Source: Coffea arabica
Taxonomy: Eukaryota; Streptophyta; Magnoliopsida; Gentianales; Rubiaceae
Direction of reading: 5' to 3'
DNA length: 64,000 nt
Assembly: GCF_036785885.1 (NCBI RefSeq)
Contig: NC_092310.1
Coordinates: 2,356,001-2,420,000 of the forward strand
The position numbers and the translations under genes were made by a program. Positions 25,438 through 35,635 of the stretch are shown in pieces (within the stretch, counting starts at the first letter, position 1; each line of letters opens with the position of its first letter). The notes below the pieces were generated by a model that was not told the DNA's origin, ran no database searches, and saw only the letters and a program-made list of their open reading frames with translations.

Positions 25438-25805
25438 ATTTATTCCCCATTCAATTTCTCAATGAGAATGCGGAAAAATTGATCTTAAAGGAAAGAAAAT
25501 GTAAACACTGTCAAAGTAGAAGTGTATGATGACTGATCATAACTAAGAGTAGAAGTCTTTTGCCTATGCACGAAGTCTATCATGAAGGGTCTTTCTGTCA
25601 TAAATTTCTTGGACCACCTACAAATTCGACAAGTGCATGATGACATGATACAATACAAGAGGAGTAGGCTTGTTTCCATTTTCAGTTCTGAAGTATGCAT
25701 TCAAGAAAGTTTTACTCCTTTTTTGTCTTTTAAAGGGAGGTTTTTAATAAAGAAGGGACTGTGTTTTTGACATTTTAGTGTTTTCATTTAATGTTATTGC
25801 ATTAT

Positions 25806-26020
25806 AATCACTGAACTTTGGCTCAGTGGTCACCAACCTCTTTGAGCTGTAAGTCCAGGATTCAAATCCCATTTGCAGTGGAAAAAAATTCAAAAGAGGT
25901 TACAGGAATGTTATCTGTATACCTATTAGCCCTTACTTAATTTCTTTAGACTTCTCTTCCCTGTAATATAAGATAGATTAGGCTACAGGAATGTTATCGT
26001 TATGATAAAAAAAAAAAAAA
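25806..26020 (+). mobile_element. SINE with 13-bp target duplication and A tail
   Basis: GTTATTGCATTAT occurs at 25793-25805 and 26021-26033. The head is tRNA-like: an A-box-like TTGGCTCAGTGGTCA at about 25819-25833 and a B box GGATTCAAATCC at 25858-25869. It ends in a 14-base A run. The body is about 200 bases with no coding capacity. All the marks of a SINE moved by LINE machinery are present. Confidence 0.88.
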
Positions 26021-26033
26021 GTTATTGCATTAT

Positions 26034-26717
26034 GGCTTTTCCATTTCGCATCGAATATGCACATTAAAAAAAGAGAGTAGATCAACTATTAATATAACTT
26101 TCGATCATCACTTACCTCTTGAATTGTAATATTTTTGCATAAAAAGTTTATCTTTTTGTCGAAAATATAGCAGTGAATCCACTTCTTATTAGAGTACGAA
26201 ATAGACAAACTCTTTTGTTATATACATCAGTTATGCCATTGCAAAGCAAAAAAAGAGAGAACCATTGCAAAGCCAAAAAAAAAAAAAGGAAAAAAAATAA
26301 ATGGTCTGATTGCACATTATTAAGTCATGGGTCGTAATATATATTCATATCCATGTGAATTTCTATGACCAAAACAACATCTAAGCTGATTTATGAATCA
26401 GCAACCTTTTGAGTGCAATTTATCATTTATGATTCATGTTCACAAAATTTTCTTGATTAACATTCAATTTGTAATTTGTAGTTTGCAAATTGTGATACAC
26501 AGGCTTGTTATAGATACTTTTAACAGCAATAGGTGGTCCATCTCATATGAGGGATTGGTAGAAGCTACAAAAATTACTCATAGAACAGCAAAACGAGTAC
26601 AACATTGACTGGATATATTATGCCCCACAAAATTTCTAGCAGAAATACCAAGAGACAAAAAGAAAACAAAAGCAAAGGAAAAAGTCCGATCTCTAAGGGA
26701 AAACAATCCCACGATCA
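26034..26717. other. Downstream flank of dirigent gene 3
   Basis: Contains A-rich runs and the phrase ATGCCCCACAAAATT at about 26620, as downstream of gene 2 (22333). No gene seen. Confidence 0.45.
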
Positions 26718-27302
26718 TCAATAATGCATAACATAGATGTTGTACTCAACAACAGCATCACCAGTCTTGGGGTCAAAGTTGTGGGTTGATGCCTGAGCAT
26801 AACCATTAGCAAATCGGAAAAGCCCACTTCCGCCGACTACCGGCATCTCCCTCACCTTTTTGAGCACCGGATTCCTCCCTAACACGGTGAGGGTGCTTCC
26901 ATTATACTTACCTTCAGTGAAAGCAAAGTTCATGGTCATCAAGAAGCCAATTTCCTCCTGTGAAGCTGATGCATAAAACCCTTGAGCCCTCCCGACCAAT
27001 TTTGAGCTGAGGTCCGGGCCAACAGTTAACGGATTATCGATCATGTTCACCAGGCCAAAAGCAGTGAATGAATTGGTTTTCGGAGGTGGCACCACCATGA
27101 CTGAAGTAGGTGCTTTGCCACTGAGGATGTCGTGCCAGTAGAACCTGAAAAGGCTTAGCTTTTCTTTCTTCATCTTTAGTGCTACTTTTGGATCAATTGC
27201 TTTGACAAACTCGTATTCTTCATCACCATAAGTGACCTGAACGGTGATGCAGGAAATGAAGATGAAGATGGTGAGGAGAGGAAATGCTGAAATTCTAGCC
27301 AT
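26718..27302 (-). CDS. Dirigent protein 3, 194 aa
   Basis: Intronless. Starts [18 protein letters not shown]; signal peptide to about residue 26, then [12 protein letters not shown]. It has one extra residue before KMKKEKLS compared with copies 1 and 2. Core motifs: [93 protein letters not shown]. Predicted secreted dirigent protein of the DIR-b/d kind; reaction unknown. First gene of the tandem set in the direction of transcription; it keeps the NGS glycosylation site that copy 1 lost. Confidence 0.94.
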   Translation of the reverse strand: MARISAFPLLTIFIFISCITVQVTYGDEEYEFVKAIDPKVALKMKKEKLSLFRFYWHDILSGKAPTSVMVVPPPKTNSFTAFGLVNMIDNPLTVGPDLSSKLVGRAQGFYASASQEEIGFLMTMNFAFTEGKYNGSTLTVLGRNPVLKKVREMPVVGGSGLFRFANGYAQASTHNFDPKTGDAVVEYNIYVMHY

Positions 27303-27423
27303 GAAAGTTGTGGAAGAGCTTGTGAAACTAGCGAGTAACTGCTAATGAGTAATGACCAATGAGTAAAATAACAAAACGACAGTAAATGTTTTCTCTTGGG
27401 AAAAAGTTTTGGGGGTTCATAGC

Positions 27424-27431
27424 TATAAATA
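27424..27431 (-). promoter_or_regulatory. TATA-like box of dirigent gene 3
   Basis: TATTTATA on the minus strand, about 125 bases before the start codon. Position and sequence differ from the boxes of copies 1 and 2, so the core promoter appears to have diverged. Confidence 0.4.
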
Positions 27432-27499
27432 TTGTTACATGTTCCAATCACATAGTACAAATGGATCCCACTTACGTAGCTAAAGTTGATGATTAATTT

Positions 27500-28284
27500 T
27501 GCTTTTCCAATTACAGTACCTTAAACTTTATTCCTTGGCCCCATATCTAATGTTGTATTAGCATTTAGCATTTGAACATGACTTAAATGGGTAATTAATA
27601 AATGGATTTAATATTCATATTCACATATATCAAAGCACCAACCCATTTACTAAGACTGAAGATTAGTCACCTAATCAATTAATAAAGTGCAATATCTCTG
27701 TTGACATAATGTGAATTTTTTCTCTTTTTTTCCCTTTTTGGATGATAGGAATACTTCACCTTACATTACTTTGGTCGAGCCAAATCCCTATGAAACATAG
27801 ATTTAGCATCGAATGGCACTTCAATCATGTACTCATCTAGAACCATGCATTATTTCGTTAGATTCTCTTCTCATACACTTAATATTACACCAATGGGTGA
27901 TGTTGAGAAGTGCTACTACTTTGGTATCGTTAACGAAATTATTCAATGTGTGATTTTGGAATAAGCAAAGCATGATGCTTAATTCAACAAGACATTAAAA
28001 ATCTATCGAGTACTGGAAATTTTCATTGGTATGACGTTTTTTTTTTCAGATTCGAAACCTCACAAGTTGAATCTTACTCCATTTTAGAGTAAATTGATAA
28101 TTTCATTTCTCGTTACACCAATTTTTAAAGTCTCTTACACCACATTTAATTTTTCGTTATATTATTTTTTTTAACCCAATTACAATAAAGGGTAAACTTG
28201 TGAGAGGTAGGCGTTTTTCTATGACAAAATTTCCACATCAAAAGCATAGGAGAAAAAGCTCTCGTGAAGAATAGAGAGTTGAGA
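27500..28284. other. Upstream region of dirigent gene 3, no gene
   Basis: No gene or repeat recognised; ends at the conserved block. Confidence 0.4.
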
Positions 28285-28380
28285 CTTGGACCCTACTAGG
28301 TCAACCCGACCAATTCCCTCATGGTCCGGGCGTATTGCAAACGTACCGACTTTGTTTTGACGTGCACTATGTGGCATGGT
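28285..28380 (-). promoter_or_regulatory. Conserved upstream block of dirigent gene 3
   Basis: CCCTACTAGGTCAAC, CAATTCCCTCATGGT and TTTTGACG match the other two blocks in order, about 1 kb before the gene. Two W-box cores (28300-28304 complement, 28357-28361). Confidence 0.5.
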
Positions 28381-28417
28381 TTCCCGTGTAATCATAGAAA
28401 ATTTGTCTTAGACTTGG

Positions 28418-29178
28418 GGTTAATTGTAACGAGACTCACGAACTTTTGAGAAAGTTGCACTCTGCTCTCTCCAATGTTTGAAATATTCATTTGGCCCCCA
28501 TATTTAGTGTTTTTGGACAAATGCCATCAGAATATGCTTTGTTCTTAGTTACTAATTTCTCTCTAACATATCCTTTGTTCATTTTCTTTACCTTTCTTAT
28601 ATATTTTTTCGTTATTCCTTCCCTTCATTCTTCACCAGAGCTCTCAAATTTTAGTCAATTTAAATGAGATTAGCTCGTATAGTTTTTTCTTTACATTTTC
28701 CTTGAATTTACTAGTAACTTTCATTCCCCAGATTTCATATGTAGTAAACAAAATACTCAATCTAACATTTATTTACGATATTCCAACCTGCATCTAAGTA
28801 TGTAGATAGGACCATGATCGGCTCATGCATAAAAAACTTAGAATAACTCAAGGAGATGCGAAAGGTTAAGATTTGCTAAGTTTCGTTTTTTTTATTTATT
28901 TTTTTAGAGTAGAAAAAGGGAAAAAGCGAATAAAATGCATGGAGTCTCATGATGCTTAGGGTTTGGCGGAGGAAATAGGCTTAGAAAGGAATTAAAGAGA
29001 ATAGAATTAACAAAGCAAAAAATTAGAAGGAAGAAAAAGAGTTGAGAATAAAAAAATAAAATTTCTATGTTTTGATCAAGAATCATGAAACTGGAAGCAA
29101 GAGGTAATATGACCATTAAAGAAGTTATGGGGAAAGTGCAACTTTTCCAAAAAAATAAGGGTATACTGTAATTAATCA
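28418..29178. mobile_element. Possible long-TIR (MULE-like) element
   Basis: The left sequence TTAATTGTAACGAGACTC ... GAGAAAGTTGCAC pairs with the complement of the right (TTAATTACAGTATACCC ... GGAAAAGTTGCAC) over about 45 bases. No clear target duplication, so boundaries are approximate. No coding content. Confidence 0.4.
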
Positions 29179-29544
29179 GAAGCAAGTGAGCGTAAAAACG
29201 TTAAAAGTAGAATATTTGAGTTCCAGCAATTATTGACTATGAAGTCATCACCATTGCGTAATTGGACCTCTATCCTCCATTATAAAATCAAAGAAAGAAT
29301 GGATGACACTAAAAGGTGGAACAGGCAGGGTCTACCTAACTCAATATGAACTGGAATTTTTTCCATTTATTCCGAAGCCCTCTCCTTCAATGGTTAGATA
29401 TGGTCACCTTTCGTATTTCTTGGGGACCTCTTTCTACAAATTGAGACAAAAGATGACGTTGGCAAAGAAGAAAAGTACATTTCTCCACTACATAAGCATT
29501 CACTTCTATTTCTAAAGTTTGCAACCAAATTTTTAAGAATAAGT

Positions 29545-29690
29545 CTTATATACACTGACAGTGTATATACTATCATCGTTGGATTCACGACATAAGTGTA
29601 AAAATTGAATTTCAAATTCAAATTTTACATAGTTGTCATTCATCCAACACTAATAGTGTATACACTCTATCAATATAAGAAAGATTAATT
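29545..29690. mobile_element. MITE-like insert with ACAGTGTATATACT ends
   Basis: GACAGTGTATATACTATCA at the left pairs roughly with the complement of the right (GATAGAGTGTATACACTATTA). Copy B lacks it between its matching left segments, which supports an insertion. Related to 13275-13410. Confidence 0.45.
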
Positions 29691-30401
29691 TAATTTTTAA
29701 TCCTTTTAAAAAAGAAAATCTTTTACCGGTTCAAGTGCACATCTCTTTATAGTAATACATTTAAAATATAGTAGTAAATTTTTATACATTGTCAATGTAC
29801 AATTTTTTTTACACTAATAGGTTTAGGTCATTCTATATAATATGAATTTGAATTTCATATACATATGATATATATTCATGGTTGTTAGTGTAAAAAAGTT
29901 ACTATACTGTCAGTGAATAAAAAGTTATTCCTTCAAAATAACAGAACAAAAAAAAACTAGATTTTTTAATGTACTTTGAGAACCTTGACAACTGTATATA
30001 AGTAAAAGGCAATATCTCAAACAATTTTCTATATATATATATATACACACACACATCTCAAACTTCCTTCAGGAAATCACTTGTAATGTGCTCTGGTCTC
30101 TTGATAATTTTTCCTTGGGAAACACTTACAATGCTCCCTTGCTGATCATTTCTTAAAATTTGGGATAAATCTATAGCATTTTTGTGATGCAATATATATA
30201 TATGAAATAGAAAAATAATTAAAGCCATATTTATAATGTAATTAATTTTTTTTTTGGTTGCAAATAATGGCCAATCCAAAGGAACTAGTCTTGTAATTTT
30301 TCTAACAGCACTTGACTTCCTTTTCTTTCTTGGCGGTTGGGATGTACCATGTTATGTACATATATATGTATATATATATATCATGATAGACGAAGGAAGC
30401 T

Positions 30402-30402
<1 letters not shown>

Positions 30403-30446
<44 letters not shown>
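30403..30446. repeat. AT dinucleotide microsatellite
   Basis: About 22 TA units; copy C has a longer TA tract at the same relative place (55808-55871), so the tract is old and part of the repeat. Confidence 0.9.
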
Positions 30447-30448
<2 letters not shown>

Positions 30449-32055
30449 AATTGGCTTCCCATGCACTTGTAAGTTACTAGTATTTTCGGAAAGTGCCCAA
30501 GATCTCATTCAACAAGTTATCAAGGCCTAATACTGTAATACAGAATATGAGAATGCCACTTGTGGGCCGAAATAGGAGCTTAGAGGAAGGAATCTCTATG
30601 CTTGTCCCGTAAATGTAACTCATAATAAGCTAAGTAATGGAGAGGTCACGGGATTGAATCATCATAAAAATAAGTGGAAAATCAATATTGTTTCTCTTTA
30701 TGAAAAAAAAAGCTAAGTAATTAGAATTTTTGAGATCCCTAGTTCAATTCATAAATAAATTTCTTTCACCTTCCTTTTATAAAGTCAAGAAAAAAAAAAG
30801 GAAGATTTAGCTCCATGCTCTAGCCCAAGGTGAGCATTTGAGTCATTCTTTTTCGTGTCTTTCCGAGGGGGTCTGGAAAAAGTTGCAATTAATAGGATTT
30901 TCCTAATCCTCCCTTCCCAAAAGAATGAGCATGAAATTCTTTTTCCAAAATGAACTTCTTTCTTTATTTTCTTTATTTGGTATACTTACTTGAGTCACAT
31001 CAAAGGAAATTTTCACGTTCGATTTCAAAGGGGGAAGATCCAATAGGATCATGTCTCAAATTTTCTTTTTCTAGGCCCATAACTTAAAAACCCATTACGA
31101 GATTCTTTCGAACATTAGATCCAATTTTGAAAATACAACATCCCACTTTTTTTTTCTTTACTGCCCAAGGCTTTGATTTTCAAACATATACAAAAATGCT
31201 TTAGTTGGGCCTCGACTTTGCCACCCGGGTCCATATGCACGATGTTAGCAAAAAATAATTAGTTTCAAAATTTACCATTGTTTGTTGTCCAAATATACTG
31301 ATCTTGTTCTTAATTGATTTTTAACACCCGATTTTTAGATTTTAATTAAAAAAAACTATTTTATCGTGTTTACAACTGTTTTTCATATTCTGATTATAGG
31401 AAAGCTGAAAATCTGAAGCATCTAAAATCATCTTTTACATAATGATAATTAGCGCAGAACAAGGCCATTATTTGAAAGCTAATGTTTGCAATTACATTGA
31501 TGTTTATAATCATAAGAATACACAAAAAATTAAAAAGAAAAAAAAAAGAAAAACAAGTTGGTGTGAAGAAAAGCTAACGAAACCAAAATTTTTATTATTG
31601 AGTGCCCGATCAAGGGATAATTAAAAGAGAAAATAAAATAGGGAAAAATTTTTGAGAACCAAAACAATAAAAAGAGGTACCCACTTTTTTTTAGAGGCAA
31701 ATTCCATGCACGGAATCAGAATGCTACCCCGTTATATTATTAAAACAATAAATGAACTACAAAAATTTCTTTTTTTTTTAAATTTTAATGTAAATGAAAA
31801 AAATTCAAATTCGAAATCTTTCAAACCACTCAATTCATCTCTCTTCCCAAATGAAATACAAAAATTTCGAGGGGTCAAACCTAACCTCAAGAACAAACAA
31901 GAAAAAGGTACACTTGAAAACAAGAGGTTAACAAAGTTATACCGTTGCAAAAATGTCCAAGTGTCAACTCAATCCCCAAAACTATTTAGAAAAAACTAAT
32001 GAAGCCTCTATAGAAAGGGAGGAAAAAAAAACACATTTGTAAGGCCTGGCAGCGT

Positions 32056-33416
32056 AACATGAGGGCATCTGCTGAAGAGCTTATCTTTGGACCGCCAGTG
32101 CATGTTCCTACTTGGCATACTTCCACTTTTCACAACTTATTGACAAGGGTATCACGCCACTCAAAGGTAATGATAAATTCAAAATTCAAGTTCAAAATTA
32201 TTCATACTCTTGTTTTTTTTTTTTTGTTTGGGAACTTTACTTAATTCAAATTTTGACTGCTTTCTAAAGTGTGTTGGACTGTTTTAGTGCCTGAGGCGGA
32301 TGCAGAGCTTCTTGATTTTATATCATTTACTTTCACATCCTAAGAAGAGTGCATTGTGTAAATAGAATTTTTAATAGTTTCAAGAGAAGGATAAAATTCT
32401 TTTTCTTTTTCTTTTTTTAACTTCTGCAATTTTGATGAAACTAAATCACTATGTTACGTTTTGCAGATGCTAGTTACTTGACAAATGGGTATCTTGATAC
32501 AATTCTTGAATGAATCATTCCCGGAAAGGAAGATATTCGCTTGACAGATCTTCCAAGTTTCCTAAGGACCACAAATCCAGATGACTTTATGATAAAATTC
32601 ATCCTACAAGAAACTGAGAGTGCTCAAAGGGCTTCCGCTATTGTTTTAAATACTTTTGAATAATTGAAGCATGATGTAATAAGTTCTCTTCCAGCTTATC
32701 TTCCCCCAATCCATCCCATTGGGCCACTATATGTCCTCGAGAATCAGGTTGATGATAAGAGTCCAGAGGTGCTGGGATCAAATATTTGGAAGGAAGAACC
32801 AGAATGTCTTGAATGGCTTGATTCAAAGGAACCAAACTCCGTGGTTTATGTGAACTTTGGAAGCATTACTGCAGTGACACCTGAGCAACTAGTTGAATTT
32901 GCATGCGGACTCGCTAACAGCAAACAAACTTTTTAATGGATCATAAGAGATCTCGTCAAGGGCGATCTAGCTATTCTTCCTGACGAACTTGTGGAAGAAA
33001 CCAAACATAGAGGCTTGTTTGCAAGTTGGTGCAATCAAGGGAAAGTTCTTAGCCACTCGTCTGTGGGAGGATTCTTAACTCATAGTGGATGGAACTCCAC
33101 AATTGAAAGTATTAGCAGTGGGGTGCCTATGATATGTTTCGGTGATCAATAAACCAATGGTGATAGATAACTAGACAATAATGTTAAGAGGGATGAATTT
33201 GAAAGTCATGTTATAGAGTTAATGGCTGGGGAGAAAGGCAAGGAGATGAAGAAAAAAGCCATGGAGTGGAAAAAATTGGCAGAAGATGCTGCTTCTCGTT
33301 CTAGTGGTTCTTCTTCCGGAAATTTTGAGAATTTGATCAGTCAACTGCAACAATCCAAGACATTACTAGACATGTTGGAATGCAACCACGATAATGTTAA
33401 TAATTGGCCTCATTAA
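32056..33416 (+). pseudogene. 5'-truncated UGT85A-like pseudogene
   Basis: Remnant of exon 1 (about 32056-32166, only its last third and scrambled), an intron 32167-32466 with GT-AG borders at the same place as in the intact gene at 48715-50380, and exon 2 (32467-33416). Exon 2 still reads [45 protein letters not shown] and [12 protein letters not shown]. Stops: TGA 32511-32513 where the intact gene has Trp, TAA 32661-32663 (Glu) and TAA 32934-32936 (Leu). After GVPMIC the PSPG motif has lost bases and its frame. The N-terminal acceptor domain with the catalytic His is absent. It cannot encode a working enzyme. Confidence 0.93.
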
Positions 33417-34321
33417 TGTAGGACTTGGTTATTTAGTAATTCAACATGTTCCATTGCACTGTCAGCCTCTCGGATTGTTTGTTTTTTCTGTAACTTTCTT
33501 GAATTCTTGATCCAAAACTTGTCGTTTTCTGTTTGATGATTTCTTAAAGCACTTGGTGTAGTTGCAGTAGAAGTATACTCTACGAATTGGAAAATTTGTT
33601 GGAAATGGACTTCGTCAAACAGGTTCAAGGGTGCCTTGTGGATTATAGCTATAAATTTTGATTTATTTTAATTCAAAAGTTGAAATTATTTTTTTTTTTG
33701 AGATATGATACTCGAGATATCAACGATTTCATTTTCTGACTTTTCAAATTTTCTGAACAGTTTTGACATTTCCAAAATTTTAAAAACAAAACCAGTCTTC
33801 CACTATTCCCAAATCTAAACAATGCTATAGCGATAAATTGAAACTACAAGAATGTACTTGATGTGAATTGTGGAATCTAAAGCTTGAGAGTACCAACAGA
33901 ATAGTATAGATGTATATTCTTGCTCTAAGTTTTTTTCCTTTTTTTTTTTGAGCACTCTAACTTAGTGTTTCTGAAATCAACTTGGTAAAAAGTTTTTGCT
34001 ATTGAGGGCAAACGCTGCTTAAGCAAAATATGATCGGAACCATTTGCCATATACTTTTGTATTGTCACCTGAAATCTTCAGGGCCGCTTTTCAGTGGCAA
34101 CTTAGTGCTAATTTCTATATTTATGTCAAGTGTCATGTGCTATTTATTCTCACCTAAAAAGTGGGGCTGACAATGAATTTAATATCGGATAGTAATACAA
34201 AGGATCTCAATTGATGTACAGTGGTTATATTTTAGAAAGCAAACTTGTGGGACATGCATTTTCGCTTTTTAGGATTAATTTCACAGGTATCTACTAACGA
34301 ATAAAATGAAAATCAAATCAT
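33417..34321. other. Former 3' flank of the UGT pseudogene, nothing recognised
   Basis: AT-rich with T runs; short frames without domains. Confidence 0.4.
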
Positions 34322-34333
34322 TGAATCATTTTC

Positions 34334-34763
34334 TCTTTTTTTTGAGCAACTTTTAACTTTCAATTAATCAAGCATGAAAGAGTATACACAATTATACAGG
34401 AATGGTACGTACATTCCAATTATATCATTATCTCACTAAACTTAATACAAAACGTCATTAGCTAAACTATATACATCAGCTAAAACAACTATGTGGCAGC
34501 CCAAGTTCCAAAGCTGGCACCCAATTAGCACTGTGAAAGTGGAACTTTACTTCAACCTGCTACTACATCTCGGACAGCAGAGAGAGTTGAACGCACAATA
34601 GCTACCGTAGTCATAGAGGTTTGGTGAAATGCAGCTTGGTTCCTAGCCCTCCATAGATGATAAGTTGCAACACTAAAAACCAGCCTCTTCACCTGATCAC
34701 GGAATGAATTAGTTTGCCAATGAGTGTAGATCCAATCCAGTTCACTATGCCATGGTAGCACCC
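34334..34763 (-). mobile_element. 5'-truncated LINE with 12-bp target duplication
   Basis: TGAATCATTTTC occurs at 34322-34333 and 34764-34775. On the minus strand the insert ends in an A run (T run at about 34335-34344) preceded by TTGATTAATTGAAAGT, typical of plant LINE 3' ends. The frame at 34761-34552 (minus) encodes RLVFSVATYHLWRARNQAAF, the C-terminal zf-RVT region of plant LINE reverse transcriptases. Only the last 430 bases were copied. Confidence 0.88.
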
Positions 34764-34915
34764 TGAATCATTTTCGGGACGGAAGAAAACATTCGAATGA
34801 GACTGTGGAGGTCATGGCTTAATAACCCACATTTTTGTGCACATGCAAGCCACAACTACGTAATCACTTATGCGGTTACAGACACTGGTTACAAAGTCAC
34901 AAAGTTAGCCGGCAA

Positions 34916-34917
<2 letters not shown>

Positions 34918-34965
<48 letters not shown>
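34918..34965. repeat. AT dinucleotide microsatellite
   Basis: About 24 TA units. Confidence 0.95.
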
Positions 34966-34973
<8 letters not shown>

Positions 34974-35340
34974 ATATAAAAGGCAACCATCAAGTAAACC
35001 TTTCAAACTTAACATTAATAATGATAGATGTCTTTTTCCTAATTTTTATTTGGCCACATCCGCTCCTTATATTATAATAATTTTTACTTTAACAAATAAT
35101 TTTTACTTTCAATTTTCGGAGTTATTATTGTTGGGAAATTACTTCCATGTAGTGCACTGTAGCATGAATTATTGGAAAAGACATAATTGGTATAACTTTT
35201 TAACTTGCTAAATCGGTAGTATCTCTGATTCTCTCTGTACATCTCCAAAAAAAAAAAAGGGGAGAGAGAGATAGTCTATTGATGTGATGAATTTTATGCT
35301 TGAAAATGCACAATTTGATTTGACATGATCTTTCGAAGGG
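34966..35340. other. Spacer before the hAT element, nothing recognised
   Basis: AT-rich, one A run; no gene. Confidence 0.4.
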
Positions 35341-35635
35341 GAAAAGAAATACCAGTCAGGGGCGGATTTAAGGTGGGGGCACTACGGGCCCTTAAATCCC
35401 TATAATATTTATACAATTTTAACGTAATTTTGAGTGTGCCCCCCACTCCCCAAATTCCCTTTCCTCCTCTGTCCCCAATCGAAGGTGAAAAGAAATACCG
35501 GTCAGGGGCAGATTTAAGGTGGGGGCATTGGGGGCCCTTAAATCCCTATAATATTTATACAATTTTAATGTAATTTTGAGTGTACTCCCCACTCCCCAAA
35601 TTCCGTTTCCTCTTCTGTCCCCAATTCTCCCCCCC
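35341..35635. repeat. Tandem duplication (146-base offset) of the hAT left end with its target site
   Basis: 35349-35490 and 35495-35630 are near-identical: target site ATACCAGT or ATACCGGT, then CAGGGGCGGATTTAAGG or CAGGGGCAGATTTAAGG, down to CCCCACTCCCCAAATTCC. Only the inner copy has the exact target duplication found at the right end. Confidence 0.85.

Larger units (their letters stand above)
29195..32050 (+). repeat. Long dispersed repeat, copy A (fullest copy)
   Basis: Three segments recur downstream of the intact UGT gene: left part (29195-29960) matches copy B at 52370-52690, middle part (30446-31370) matches copy C at 55871-56795, and right part (31370-32050) matches both B (52725-53436) and C (56795-57365 plus 58274-58418). 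Shared phrases include CCACTTGTGGGCCGAAATA and AGCTGAAAATCTGAAG. No transposase or LTR structure recognised. The right edge abuts the truncated UGT exon. Confidence 0.75.

Noticed and set aside
25819-25870. tRNA gene
   Set aside because: A and B boxes are present, but there is no cloverleaf or discriminator; A tail and target duplication show a SINE.
32056-33416. Separate small UGT genes in the 32-33 kb region
   Set aside because: They are fragments of one pseudogene aligned end to end with the intact UGT85.
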